Shown here in pieces: positions 1-8,895 of a DNA stretch of 64,000 nt (position 1 is its first letter; every line of letters begins with the position of its first letter). Source of the stretch: JAFECT01 sp036501825 (lineage in GTDB: Bacteria > Pseudomonadota > Alphaproteobacteria > Caulobacterales > Caulobacteraceae); assembly GCA_036501825.1 (NCBI GenBank), contig DASXZP010000032.1, positions 310,001 through 374,000 of the forward strand. Direction: 5' to 3'. Below the pieces are notes generated by a model. It was not told the origin of the DNA, ran no database searches, and was given only the letters and a program-made list of their open reading frames with translations. The position numbers and the translations under genes are program-made.

Positions 1-35
1 AGGCACGCGACGGCGGCGAGGGCGGCGGCTTTCAT
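1..35 (-). CDS. N-terminus of an exported protein, cut by the left edge
   Basis: Only the first 11 codons are inside the window, reading leftwards from an ATG at 35. They spell MKAAALAAVAC, a lysine followed by a short hydrophobic stretch ending in cysteine, which looks like the start of a signal peptide, possibly of a lipoprotein. A GGAG ribosome binding site lies six bases before the ATG (complement of 42-45), which supports the start. Nothing can be said about function. It is transcribed divergently from the gene at 190. Confidence 0.5.
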   Translation of the reverse strand, partial: MKAAALAAVAC

Positions 36-189
36 GATGCGCTCCAAGGGCTTGCGCCGACCTCAGGCTGGCGCGCCCGCGGGGTCAAGCCTGCCTGCTG
101 CGAACGGCCGCGCTGGGCCGATCGGCGGAACGGCCCCGGCGGCGACGCGTTGGGGCGAGGCAAGACGGGCGTACTAGAGGAGCTTGAGC

Positions 190-651
190 ATGAGCGACGT
201 GCACACCGGGGGCGACACCCAACCTGAAACCCCGGCCGCGCCACCGGTCGCGCCGGCGCCGCACGCGCGGCCGATGCTAAATCTGCCCCTGTCGCGCAAC
301 ATGCAGGGCCTCTGGCTCATCGGCATCGTGGCCATCGCCGCCATTGCCGCCGTGGTCATCATGGTGGTCAGCGCCAACCGGCGCAGCGCCGCCGAAGCGA
401 ACGCCGCCGCCACCGCTGCGACCCAGACCGCGCAGGCCTATCAAAGCGCGACCCAGGCTCAACTGCAGGCGACCGACCAGCAGACCGCCGCGGTGCAGGC
501 CGCCGCACAACAGGTGAGCTCGGCCGCCAACAACGCCGACGCGGCCGCCCAGACCGCTGCGGCGACCGCAGCCGCCGAACACGGCGCGATCCCGCCGACC
601 GCGGCGCCCGGCCCGAACCAGCAACCGGCCCCGAACGGCGGACCGCAGTAA
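190..651 (+). CDS. Hypothetical single-pass membrane protein with Ala/Gln-rich tail
   Basis: A 153-residue protein with no family I recognise. Residues 1-40 are Pro/Thr-rich and probably cytoplasmic. Residues 41-60 form one strongly hydrophobic helix followed by an Arg-Arg stop, and the rest (about 62-140) is an Ala/Gln/Thr-rich stretch of likely helical or coiled-coil character ending in a Pro-rich tail. The ATG at 190 is chosen because AGGAG sits at 178-182, seven bases before it. An in-frame TTG at 184 would be too close to that site. The low-complexity composition is ordinary for high-GC genomes and makes homology hard to judge. Confidence 0.7.
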   Translation: MSDVHTGGDTQPETPAAPPVAPAPHARPMLNLPLSRNMQGLWLIGIVAIAAIAAVVIMVVSANRRSAAEANAAATAATQTAQAYQSATQAQLQATDQQTAAVQAAAQQVSSAANNADAAAQTAAATAAAEHGAIPPTAAPGPNQQPAPNGGPQ

Positions 652-726
652 GCTTCGCTCCGTTCGGGCGAGACGGGAGAGTGTTTCACCCCTAAACTAA
701 TCCCCGTGGATCCCGGGGAGGGGTGA

Positions 727-3700
727 ATGGCCTACGGAAAATCGGGCCTCTGCGCCTGTGTGGCTCTGGCGGCGCTGCTGGCGGCCGCACCGGTTGCAGC
801 CCAGAGCGCGCCCGCCCAGGCCCTGCCGGACTCGGCCTATCAGGCGCTGAGCTGGCGGTTGGTCGGACCGTTCCGCGGCGGCCGCGTCACCGCGGTCGCG
901 GGCCACCGCGCGCAACCGACGACCTTCTATCTCGGCGCCACCGGCGGCGGTCTGTGGCGCACCACCGACGCGGGCACGACGTGGAAGAACCTGTCGGACG
1001 GCTTCTTCCGCACCGCCACCATCGGCGCCATCGCGATTGCGCCGTCGAACCCCGACATTCTGTACGTCGGCACGGGCGAGGCGCCGGTGCGCGGCGTCGC
1101 GGCGGCGTCGGGTGACGGCGTCTACAAGTCCGTCGACGGCGGGAGCACCTGGCGATGGATCGGCCTTGGGGCGAGCCGGCAGATTTCGCGCATCCTCGTC
1201 GATCCGAAAAACCCGGACATCGTCTTCGCCGCCGTGCAGGGCGATCCCTGGAAAGCGAGCGAAGACCGCGGCGTCTACCGCAGCGATGACGGCGGCGCGA
1301 CGTGGAAGAAGCTGCTCTACGTCGATCCCACCACCGGCCCGTCCGACCTCAGCATGGACGCGCACGATCCGAACATCCTCTACGCGGCGATGTGGGATCA
1401 CCAGCGCACGCCCTGGAACGTCCGCAGCGGCGGTCCCGGTTCGGGCATCTGGAAATCCACTGACGGCGGCGCGCACTGGTCGAGGCTCGGCGGCGGCCTG
1501 CCCAAGCTGATGGGCCGCATCGGCGTGGCGGTCTCGCCGGTCGACTCCCATCGCCTCTACGCCATGATCGAGGCGGAGCAGGGCGGCGTGTACCGCTCCG
1601 ACGACGCCGGCGCGACCTGGACGCACACAAACGCCGACCAGGGCATTCGCGATCGCGGCTGGTACTACAGCCACATCTTCGCCGATCCGAAGAGCGTCGA
1701 CCGCGTCTATGTGCTGGCGGCCTCGATGGTGGTGTCGCAGGACGGCGGCAAGCGTTTCACCCCGGTCCACGAACCGCACGGCGACAACCATTCGCTCTGG
1801 ATCAACCCCGACAACCCTGACGTGATGGTCGAGGGCAACGACGGCGGCGGCATCGTCAGTCTCGACGCCGGCCGCACCTGGTCCAGTGAGATGAACCAGC
1901 CGACCGGCCAGTTCTACCGCATCGAGACCGACGACGTCTGGCCCTACCGTATCTATTCGGCGCAGCAGGACCGCTCGTCCTTCCGCATCCCGTCGATGAC
2001 GACGCACGGCGGCATCGGCGAGCAGGACTGGGCCGACATCGGCGGCGGCGAGAGCTCCTTCGTGGCGATGGATCGCAAGCATCCGCGTCTGGTCTACGCC
2101 ACCAGCCTGCTCGGCGGGGTGAGCGAATTCGACAGCGACACCGGTACCGCGCACGCGGTCGATCCCTATCCCATGTTCCAGGGATTCAAACGCCCGTCGG
2201 ACCTGAAGTGGCGCTTCAACTGGAACGCGCCGGTGCGCGTGGCGCAGCAGGAGCCGAACGTCATCTACGTCGGCGCTAACGTGCTGTTGCGCAGCGAGGA
2301 CCGCGGCGAGCGCTGGACCGCGATCAGCCCCGACCTGACGCGTGCGCGGCCCGCGACCATCGGCACGATCGGCGGACCGATCATGATCGAAGGCGCGGGC
2401 GGGGAGACCTACGCCACCTTGACCGACATCGTCGTCTCGCCCCACGACCCGAAGACGATCTGGACCGGCTCCGACGACGGCCTGGTGCATCTAACCCGTG
2501 ACGGGGGCGCGTCGTGGCAGGACGTCACGCCTAAGGGCCTGCCCGAAGCGGACATCAACGCCATCGAGGTTTCGCCGCACGATCCGGCGAGCGCCTACAT
2601 CGCGGCCTACCGCTACAAGTTCGGCGACTTCGAGCCCTACGCCTACAAGACCGGCGACTTCGGCAAGACCTGGACCGCGATCACCGAGGGCTTGCCGGCA
2701 AACGACTTCGTCGAAGTCGTGCGCGAGGATCCGGTGCGCAAGGGTCTGCTCTATGCCGGCGCCGGTTGGGGCGCCTATGTGTCGTTCGACGATGGGGCGC
2801 ACTGGCGGCCGCTGCAGCTGAACCTGCCGGTGGCGCCGGTGACCGACCTGCAGGTGCACGGCGATGAACTCGTCGCCTCGACCCAGGGCCGCGCCATCTG
2901 GATCCTCGACGGCCTGGAGGCGCTGCGCGCGGTCACACCCGAGACCGCGGCCGAGCCGGCGCATCTGTTCGCACCGGCGCCCGCGCTGAGGCTCGAACGC
3001 GGCGAGCCCGCGGCGCCGAACGACGCGCCCGATCCGCCCTACGGCGCGACCTTCTATTACAGCCTGGCCTCGGCGCCCGCGGGCGAGGTGACGATGGACG
3101 TCCTCGACCCGAACGGCGTCTTGATCCGCCACTTCTCGAGTGAGACGCACGTCGTCGCCGCCGCCGACACGACCGTGAAAGGCTCCGACCGCCAACCGCC
3201 GCCGGAGCCGCTTCCCGCGCGCGCGGGTCTCAACCGTTACAGTTGGGATCTGCGGCTCGCGCCGTTCACGCCGGTGGACGACACCATGCGCTTCGTCTCC
3301 TACCATCCGCCGCGCGCGGGGCCGGGCGTCTATACCGTGCGCCTCACCGTCGACGGCAAGACCGTGGAGCAGAAACTGCAGGTGCTGCCGCAGCCCGGTC
3401 TGACGCCGATGAGCGATGCCGACTGGGCCGAACAGCAGCGCGTCTCGCGCCGCCTCTACGACCTCGTCAACGCCGACCACCGCGAGACTGATCTGATCCG
3501 CAAGAGGGAAGCGGATCTCGTTCAGCACAATGGCGACAAGAAGCTGATCGCGAGACTGGAGGCGTGGCAGGACCAGGTTCCCCAGGCGCCGCTCGCCAGC
3601 GGCCTGGTGGATCGGATCGGTTACCCGAGCCGGCTGCTGTCGACCCAGATTCTCTACACCCTCAGCATCGCCGACGGCCCCGCGCCGGTCAGCGCGGCGG

Positions 3701-3777
3701 TCAAGGCGCGCACGAGCGAGCTTGAAGCGCAGTGGGCGAAGATGCAGGCGGAGGGGGATCGGCTGCTGAAGCAGTAA
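727..3777 (+). CDS. Exported Asp-box (BNR/VPS10-like) beta-propeller protein
   Basis: A 1016-residue protein with an N-terminal signal peptide (hydrophobic core about residues 8-24, ending AAPVAAQ). Residues about 60-720 carry at least nine Asp-box motifs of the form S/T-x-D-x-G-x-T-W, for example TTDAGTTW, SVDGGSTW, SDDGGATW, STDGGAHW and TRDGGASW. These are the hallmark of sialidase/sortilin-type beta-propellers. The last 280 residues are a different, non-repeat region. Such proteins are often annotated as glycosyl hydrolases, but Asp boxes are structural turns and no catalytic site can be assigned here. It probably acts in the periplasm or outside the cell. A GGAGGGG ribosome binding site precedes the ATG. 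Confidence 0.85.
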   Translation: MAYGKSGLCACVALAALLAAAPVAAQSAPAQALPDSAYQALSWRLVGPFRGGRVTAVAGHRAQPTTFYLGATGGGLWRTTDAGTTWKNLSDGFFRTATIGAIAIAPSNPDILYVGTGEAPVRGVAAASGDGVYKSVDGGSTWRWIGLGASRQISRILVDPKNPDIVFAAVQGDPWKASEDRGVYRSDDGGATWKKLLYVDPTTGPSDLSMDAHDPNILYAAMWDHQRTPWNVRSGGPGSGIWKSTDGGAHWSRLGGGLPKLMGRIGVAVSPVDSHRLYAMIEAEQGGVYRSDDAGATWTHTNADQGIRDRGWYYSHIFADPKSVDRVYVLAASMVVSQDGGKRFTPVHEPHGDNHSLWINPDNPDVMVEGNDGGGIVSLDAGRTWSSEMNQPTGQFYRIETDDVWPYRIYSAQQDRSSFRIPSMTTHGGIGEQDWADIGGGESSFVAMDRKHPRLVYATSLLGGVSEFDSDTGTAHAVDPYPMFQGFKRPSDLKWRFNWNAPVRVAQQEPNVIYVGANVLLRSEDRGERWTAISPDLTRARPATIGTIGGPIMIEGAGGETYATLTDIVVSPHDPKTIWTGSDDGLVHLTRDGGASWQDVTPKGLPEADINAIEVSPHDPASAYIAAYRYKFGDFEPYAYKTGDFGKTWTAITEGLPANDFVEVVREDPVRKGLLYAGAGWGAYVSFDDGAHWRPLQLNLPVAPVTDLQVHGDELVASTQGRAIWILDGLEALRAVTPETAAEPAHLFAPAPALRLERGEPAAPNDAPDPPYGATFYYSLASAPAGEVTMDVLDPNGVLIRHFSSETHVVAAADTTVKGSDRQPPPEPLPARAGLNRYSWDLRLAPFTPVDDTMRFVSYHPPRAGPGVYTVRLTVDGKTVEQKLQVLPQPGLTPMSDADWAEQQRVSRRLYDLVNADHRETDLIRKREADLVQHNGDKKLIARLEAWQDQVPQAPLASGLVDRIGYPSRLLSTQILYTLSIADGPAPVSAAVKARTSELEAQWAKMQAEGDRLLKQ

Positions 3778-3778
3778 C

Positions 3779-4807
3779 TCAGCGCGCCACCAGACCCAGT
3801 TCGACGAGACTTTCGCCCGTCGCGACGATCGCCTCTTCGCGCGGCCGCGGCGACCAGCCCAACAGGCGCTGCGCCTTCGCGCCGCTCATGCGTTTGATCA
3901 CACCGAGCTCCGGGAGCGCCGCCCGCGCGTCCGGCATGACGACCGCGATCAGGCGAATGACCCAGTCGGGCAGGCGCAGCGTTGAAACCTTCCTGGCCGC
4001 TGGGCCGAGGTTGCGCTTCAGAGTCATCGCGACGTCGTAAAGCAGCATGGCTTCGCCGGAGACGCCGAGGAACCGCTCGCCCTTGGCCGCCGGGTCGGTC
4101 ATTGCGCGCATATGCAGGTCGGCGATGTCGCGCACGTCGACCACGCCGAACGCGATGTTCGGATTGCCCGGGATCTTGCCATTCAGCATCTTCTCGATGA
4201 TCTGCGCCGACGCCGACAGGTCTGGGCCGAGCGCGGGCCCGAACACGCCGACCGGGTTGACCACGCTGAGTTCGAGCGGCCCGCTGTCCGTGGCGATGAA
4301 GTCCCACGCGGCGCGTTCGGCCACGGTCTTCGACTTCACATAGGCGGTGACGCCGTAGCCGTTCACGTCGGTCCAATCGGTTTCATCGAAGGGCTTGTCC
4401 CGTTGCGGATGGCCATAGCCGATCGCCGCGAACGACGAGGTCAGCACCACGCGCTTCACGCCGGCGTCGCGTGACGCGCGCAGCACCCGCAACGCCCCGT
4501 CGCGCGCCGGTGCGATCAGGGCGTCGATGTCCTTCGGCGCGTCCAGCGGGAACGGTGAGGCGACATGCAGGACGTAGTCGCATCCCGCCACCGCCTCGGC
4601 CCAGCCGGCGTCGCTCTCCAGGTCGGCCGCGAAGAAGCTCAACCGGTCTCCGGCATCCACCCCGGCGCGGGTCAGCATCGCGCGCACGTCCGCCTCGCGG
4701 TTAAGCTTGCGCACCGTTGTACGGGCCTTATGCCCCGCGTTCAGCAGGGCGACGAGACAATGGCTGCCGACAAAGCCGGTGCCGCCGGTGACCAGAACCG
4801 TGCTCAT
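3779..4807 (-). CDS. NAD(P)-dependent epimerase/dehydratase, dihydroflavonol-reductase-like
   Basis: A 342-residue extended short-chain dehydrogenase. The Rossmann glycine motif GGTGFVG is at residues 8-14, and the active-site Tyr-x-x-x-Lys is visible as YVKSK near residue 160, preceded by a TSS serine motif. The closest family is the dihydroflavonol-4-reductase/aldehyde reductase group, which reduces ketones or aldehydes with NADPH. The physiological substrate is unknown. AGGAG six bases upstream supports the ATG at 4807. The gene converges with the Asp-box gene, leaving one base between the stop codons, so the two ends share whatever terminator exists. Confidence 0.85.
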   Translation of the reverse strand: MSTVLVTGGTGFVGSHCLVALLNAGHKARTTVRKLNREADVRAMLTRAGVDAGDRLSFFAADLESDAGWAEAVAGCDYVLHVASPFPLDAPKDIDALIAPARDGALRVLRASRDAGVKRVVLTSSFAAIGYGHPQRDKPFDETDWTDVNGYGVTAYVKSKTVAERAAWDFIATDSGPLELSVVNPVGVFGPALGPDLSASAQIIEKMLNGKIPGNPNIAFGVVDVRDIADLHMRAMTDPAAKGERFLGVSGEAMLLYDVAMTLKRNLGPAARKVSTLRLPDWVIRLIAVVMPDARAALPELGVIKRMSGAKAQRLLGWSPRPREEAIVATGESLVELGLVAR

Positions 4808-4870
4808 GATCGCTCCTGAAGGCTCGAGCGCGTGTCGGCCTCTCCTATCGGAATGTCCAGGGGCGGGATG

Positions 4871-5263
4871 CTATTGGCGGACGCGCGCCAGGTTGTTTGA
4901 GCCGGTCTGGACGATGGTTGAGCGAGCGTAGTCGCCGGCCTGCCAGACCACCGCACGATCGCCGCCGCCGGTCTGGGTGATGGTCGAGCGATCCTGCAGG
5001 CCGGTCTGTGTCACATCGGCCTGGTCGTTCAGACCCGATTGACGCAGGGAGGCGACGTCGCCGGTCCCGAGCTGCCGCAACAGAGCGGTCTCGGGCGCCT
5101 CGCTTGCATCGGAGCCGGTGAGGGAGCCGGGGGGTGCGCTGGCGGTCAGGCCGGGCAAGGACGGCTCGATCTGCTCGATGTCCACCTGGGGCGCGACGCC
5201 CCCCGCGAACGCCGTCGCGGGCAACATCGCAGCGCTCAACAGCAGCGGCAGCAGCCTTCTCAT
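4871..5263 (-). CDS. Curlin-repeat (CsgA/CsgB-like) exported protein
   Basis: A 130-residue protein starting at the ATG at 5263, which gives a clean signal peptide (MRRLLPLLLSAAMLPATAFA). An upstream in-frame GTG at 5308 would put 15 extra residues before it and is disfavoured. The C-terminal half is built of about five repeats with the curlin pattern Q-x-G-x-x-(N/D)-x-(A/S)-x-(V/I)-x-Q: SLRQSGLNDQADVTQ, TGLQDRSTITQ, GGDRAVVWQ, DYARSTIVQ and SNNLARVRQ. Curlin repeats form amyloid beta-helices in curli fibres. No csgE, csgF or csgG homologue is visible in the window, so it is an orphan here and could be a minor subunit or nucleator. Confidence 0.75.
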   Translation of the reverse strand: MRRLLPLLLSAAMLPATAFAGGVAPQVDIEQIEPSLPGLTASAPPGSLTGSDASEAPETALLRQLGTGDVASLRQSGLNDQADVTQTGLQDRSTITQTGGGDRAVVWQAGDYARSTIVQTGSNNLARVRQ

Positions 5264-5394
5264 GCCGCCAGTGTCGCAGGACGACCTTAAGGCCGCGCTA
5301 AACCTCACGGCTGGCCCCGTGACGTTGGAGACAATCCGGTCGACGCCCTGCGGTCCCCAGGCTAGCGCAGACCTCCGCTCAGGACGCCGACCCC

Positions 5395-5796
5395 ATGCCC
5401 GACACCGCCGACGAAGCCGCCATCCGATCCTTGGTTGAGACCTGGGCCGCCGCCGTTCGCCGCCGCGACCTCGAGGCGGTGATGCGTCATCACACGCCCG
5501 ACCTGCTGATGTTCGATGTGCCGCCGCCGTTCGAGTCCCGCGGCCTCGAGGCCTACCGCGAGAGCTGGAAGGTCTTCTATCACTGGGCGCGCGACCCGGT
5601 CCGCTTCGACATCCGATCCATGGACGTCGTCGCCGGCGCCGACGTCGCGGTCGTCATGTGCGCCATGCAGTGCGCCGGAACCGAAACCAGCGGCAAGGAC
5701 ATCGACCTCGACTTCCGCCTGACCCTCGGCCTGCGCAAGATCGACGGCCAATGGGCCATTTTCCACGAACACCACTCGATCCCGGCAGAGTCTTAA
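5395..5796 (+). CDS. SnoaL-like / NTF2-fold protein
   Basis: A 133-residue cytoplasmic protein with the cone-shaped NTF2 fold signature of the SnoaL_3/DUF4440 group. The N-terminal helix region (EAAIRSLVETWAAAV, residues 6-20) is followed by RRDLEAVMRHH and the LLMFDVPPP strand. The C-terminus has the typical DGQWAIFHEHHS ending. Members are ketosteroid-isomerase-like binding or catalytic domains with very diverse roles, so no substrate is proposed. An AGGA lies about ten bases upstream of the ATG. The gene stands alone, diverging from the curlin-like gene. Confidence 0.75.
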   Translation: MPDTADEAAIRSLVETWAAAVRRRDLEAVMRHHTPDLLMFDVPPPFESRGLEAYRESWKVFYHWARDPVRFDIRSMDVVAGADVAVVMCAMQCAGTETSGKDIDLDFRLTLGLRKIDGQWAIFHEHHSIPAES

Positions 5797-5896
5797 CAAC
5801 CACAGGCGGGCGCGGCCCCGCATTTGCTCGCCTCTCAGGCGTACGCGCGGTCTGGACCTTGGCTGGGGTCCATGTCGCTCTGGACAGCGGACCGCT

Positions 5897-6820
5897 TCAT
5901 TCGACGTTCGGAATTCTGACGATCGCGCCCGCGGCCTGCGGGTCGTTCGCGTCTTTCACCACCGTGACGTAGAGTTCTTTCTCGCCGGGACCGAACGCGA
6001 CATTGGTCGTCCCGTCGCCCGCCGCGATTTTGAACACGTGCAGCAGCTTGCCCTGCGGCGACAGCTTCAGCACCTTGCCGCCGAACCATTGCGCGACATA
6101 GACATCGCCCTTGCTGTCGACCTTCATGCTGTCAGGACCGAGCCACCAGCTGTTCACGCGGTTTGGAACCAGTGTGTTCAACAGCGCGAAGTTCGCGCGC
6201 CGGCTCAGCGTGCCGTCATCGTTGATGGCGAACTTGACCATCAGATTGCCGACGGTCTGGTCGACGTAGAGCGTCTTGCCGTCGGGGGAGACCGCAACGC
6301 CGTTCGCATAGTTCAGATCGCCCGCGACCTCGACCCAGGCCGACGCGCCCGGCGCCAGATAGAGCACCTTGCCTTCGATCAGACCCGGCGGGCCGTTGTC
6401 GTAGGGCCCGAACAGGGTCGCGTAGGCCCCGCCGTTCGGCGCGACCACGATATCGTTGACGCCGCCCGCCATCGGCGCGCCCTTCGCGTCCGCATCCCAT
6501 CGACGCAAAAGCTTGCCCTTAAGATCGAGCTCGAGGATGGCGCCCGGATCGGCGGTGCACGCGACCAGGAACGTCTTCTGTCTGGTCAGCGCCAGCCCGT
6601 TGTGATTGCAGCCGGCGAGATGGTTGACGACCGTGGACGTCCTGCCGTCCCACTTCGACAGCGTGTCCGACACCCAGCTGACGTAATAGAGGCTCCCGTC
6701 GACCCAGAGCGGCCCCTCCGGCCCCTTCACGCCCTGCACGACGGTCGTTTCCTGAGCGGTCGCAACGCCCGCCGCCAGCGTCAGGCTGAGCGCCACGCAA
6801 ATCGACAGGAACGCCTTCAT
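5897..6820 (-). CDS. Exported SMP-30/gluconolactonase-like beta-propeller
   Basis: A 307-residue protein starting at the ATG at 6820 with signal peptide MKAFLSICVALSLTLAAG and a cleavage-like ATAQ. An upstream TTG at 6841 is in frame, but a GTGGGGA ribosome binding site fits the ATG better. The mature part has the SMP-30/LRE six-bladed propeller features: EGPLWVDGSLYYVSW near residue 33, a central NGVAVSPDGKTLYV motif, and DSKGDVYVAQW towards the C-terminus. The family includes lactonases and strictosidine-synthase-like enzymes that need a divalent metal. The real substrate cannot be told from sequence. No partner gene is adjacent; tRNA-Ser lies just upstream. Confidence 0.8.
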   Translation of the reverse strand: MKAFLSICVALSLTLAAGVATAQETTVVQGVKGPEGPLWVDGSLYYVSWVSDTLSKWDGRTSTVVNHLAGCNHNGLALTRQKTFLVACTADPGAILELDLKGKLLRRWDADAKGAPMAGGVNDIVVAPNGGAYATLFGPYDNGPPGLIEGKVLYLAPGASAWVEVAGDLNYANGVAVSPDGKTLYVDQTVGNLMVKFAINDDGTLSRRANFALLNTLVPNRVNSWWLGPDSMKVDSKGDVYVAQWFGGKVLKLSPQGKLLHVFKIAAGDGTTNVAFGPGEKELYVTVVKDANDPQAAGAIVRIPNVE

Positions 6821-6926
6821 CCCGGATGTCCCCACTCGCAAGAAGTCCTGGAAAGCAGTTTAGGCCGCCCTCAGTCGCCCGTCTCGCACGACGGCTCGTT
6901 GGAGATATCCCGGCGAAGTCGTGAAG

Positions 6927-7016
6927 TGGCGGACGGGGTGAGATTCGAACTCACGGTAGGCTTTCACCTACGGCGGTTTTCAAGACCGCTGCCTTAAACC
7001 ACTCGGCCACCCGTCC
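6927..7016 (-). tRNA. tRNA-Ser (anticodon UGA)
   Basis: Read on the minus strand, the 90-base cloverleaf opens with acceptor GGACGGG (complement of 7010-7016), pairs with CCCGUCC, and ends with discriminator G and an encoded CCA (complement of 6927-6929). The anticodon stem GCGGU/ACCGC encloses loop CUUGAAA, giving anticodon UGA. A long variable arm (GUAGGUGAAAGCCUAC) marks it as a class II tRNA and agrees with serine. The T loop UUCGAAU is canonical. Confidence 0.97.
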
Positions 7017-7245
7017 AGGGGCGGGTGCATAGCAAGCCCGGGGCGGTAGGCGAAGGATTAACCACCTCGCTTAAGCCGGCTCGAACCCCCTTGGCGGTAT
7101 TCTGCCGCCATGGACCGCGAGATGTTCGATCTGCCGATGACCGGCCTGTTCCGGGTGCTGCTGCTCTTGGCGGCCGGATTCTGGATGGCGGCCTGAGGCG
7201 CGAGTCCGGGCTTGCGCCGGCGGCGCGAGACGCCATTGTGCGCGC

Positions 7246-7887
7246 GTGAAACGCGGAAAATTCCTGACGCTCGAAGGCGGGGAGGGGACGGGGAAGTCCA
7301 CCCAGGCCGCCCGCCTCGTTGACCGCTTGCGGGGGCGGGGGATCGAGGTCGTGCAGACGCGCGAGCCCGGCGGGACGCCGGGCGCCGAGGCGCTGCGCGC
7401 GCTCCTGGTCCAGGGCGGCGCCGAGCGCTGGTCGCCGACGGCGGAGCTGTTGCTGATGTATGCGGCGCGGGCCGATCACCTGGAGCGGGTCATCCGCCCG
7501 GCGCTCGAGCACGGCGCCTGGGTGGTGTCGGACCGTTTCGCCGACTCCAGTCGCGCCTACCAGGGCGCCGGCGGCGGTGCGGACCCGGACTTGATCGAGC
7601 GTATCGATCGCGGCGTGGTCGGCCTCGACCAGCCGGACCTGACCCTGATCTTCGACCTGCCTGTGGAGACCGGCTTGAAACGCGCCATGGCGCGGGGTGG
7701 GGACGCGCGGTTCGAGGCCAAGGGTCTCGGCTTCCACCAGCGTCTGCGCGACGGGTTCCTGGAGATCGCGGCGATGCATCCGGACCGCTGCGCGGTGATC
7801 GACGCGGCGGCCGATCCGGAGGCTGTGGCCGAGCGGGTCTGGCGCGAGGTCGAGTTCCGCCTGCTGGCCGAGGCGGCCAATGGCTGA
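7246..7887 (+). CDS. tmk: Thymidylate kinase
   Basis: A 213-residue enzyme that phosphorylates dTMP to dTDP with ATP in dTTP synthesis. The P-loop GGEGTGKST is at residues 10-18, the DR motif of the substrate site is seen in SDRFADSSRAYQG near residue 92, and the TREPGGT motif follows the first helix. Length is normal for the family. It starts with GTG at 7246. It is the first gene of a compact operon: holB begins eight bases before its stop, and tatD and an MBL hydrolase follow. The tmk-holB-tatD order is classical in alphaproteobacteria. Confidence 0.95.
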   Translation: MKRGKFLTLEGGEGTGKSTQAARLVDRLRGRGIEVVQTREPGGTPGAEALRALLVQGGAERWSPTAELLLMYAARADHLERVIRPALEHGAWVVSDRFADSSRAYQGAGGGADPDLIERIDRGVVGLDQPDLTLIFDLPVETGLKRAMARGGDARFEAKGLGFHQRLRDGFLEIAAMHPDRCAVIDAAADPEAVAERVWREVEFRLLAEAANG

Positions 7888-8890
7888 GGATCTTCCCGAA
7901 CCCCGCGACGTCTACGACTACGAACGCGGCGAGGCGGTCGAGGGCGCGTTCCTCGAAGCGCTCGCCCGGGGGCGGCTGCATCACGCCTGGCTGCTGACCG
8001 GGCCCGAGGGGCTGGGCAAGGCGACCTTCGCCTATCGCGCGGCGCGGCGTCTGCTGGGGGCCAAGCCGGACCCGGCCTACGGGCTGCTCGGCTCGAACCC
8101 GGGCGATCCGGAAAACCGGCTGATCGCGGCCCATGCCCATCCGGACCTGATGACCCTCGAACGCGCGGTCGAGGACGGCAAGACCAAGAAGTACATCTCC
8201 GTCGACGACGCCCGCGCGCTGCCCGGCTTCTTTGCCAAGACCCCCTCGCGCAGCCCCTACCGGGTCGCCATCGTGGACGCGGCGGACGACATGAACGTCA
8301 ACGCCGCCAACGCCTTGCTGAAGACCCTGGAGGAACCGCCTGAGCGGGGCGTGCTGCTGTTGGTGTCCCACGCGCCGGGCCGGCTGGTCGCCACCATCCG
8401 CTCCCGTTGCCGCCGCCTGGCGTTCCAGCCCTGGCCGCAGGACGCGGTCGCCGACTTCGTGCAGCGCCGCGGCGGGTTGGCGAACGAAGACGCGGCTGTG
8501 GTGGCCGCCATGGCCAAGGGCGCGCCGGGCCGGGCGCTGCGGCTGGCGACCGGTCAGGCGCTGGAGTTCGACGACATCGCTCGGTCGCTCGCGCTCGGCG
8601 CGCCGCCGGCGGACAACGAGTTGCTGGCGCTGGCCGACAGTTTCCGCGGCCAGCCGGGACAGGGACGGTTCGAGCTGTTCCTCGAACGTCTGGCCGAGGC
8701 GCTGCGCACGGCCGCGACCGAGCCGCGGCAGAACCCCGCCTATGCGGCGCGGCTGGCCGAGTTCTGGGACAAGGTCGCCGACGCGCCGGGCGAGGCGGAC
8801 GCGATCAACCTCGACCGGGCGGACGTGTTCTGGTCGCTGCTGGCCGAACTGAAGACGCTGCGCGCCCAGGCCCCGGTGGAGGCGGCCTGA
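7880..8890 (+). CDS. holB: DNA polymerase III subunit delta' (clamp loader)
   Basis: A 336-residue AAA+ protein of the clamp-loader complex, which opens the beta sliding clamp. The N-terminal region has a P-loop-like GPEGLGKATFAYRAARRL (about residues 42-59). It continues with the conserved NAANALLKTLEEPPE segment (near residue 140) and the SRCRRL sensor region (near 175), all typical of delta'. Usual zinc-module cysteines are not evident, as in many alphaproteobacterial delta' proteins. Its ATG overlaps the end of tmk by eight bases, implying translational coupling. tatD starts only five bases after its stop. Confidence 0.93.
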   Translation: MAEDLPEPRDVYDYERGEAVEGAFLEALARGRLHHAWLLTGPEGLGKATFAYRAARRLLGAKPDPAYGLLGSNPGDPENRLIAAHAHPDLMTLERAVEDGKTKKYISVDDARALPGFFAKTPSRSPYRVAIVDAADDMNVNAANALLKTLEEPPERGVLLLVSHAPGRLVATIRSRCRRLAFQPWPQDAVADFVQRRGGLANEDAAVVAAMAKGAPGRALRLATGQALEFDDIARSLALGAPPADNELLALADSFRGQPGQGRFELFLERLAEALRTAATEPRQNPAYAARLAEFWDKVADAPGEADAINLDRADVFWSLLAELKTLRAQAPVEAA

Positions 8891-8895
8891 GACGG

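Noticed and set aside
697..2490. 597-residue open frame on the minus strand opposite the Asp-box gene
   Set aside because: The plus strand encodes a full repeat protein with signal peptide; the minus frame is an Arg/Val/Asp-rich antisense shadow typical of high-GC DNA.
7110..7196. 28-codon frame (MDREMFDLPMTGLFRVL...) just before tmk, hydrophobic at its C-terminal half
   Set aside because: It could be a tiny membrane peptide, but there is no ribosome binding site and nothing else to support it; conservation would be needed.
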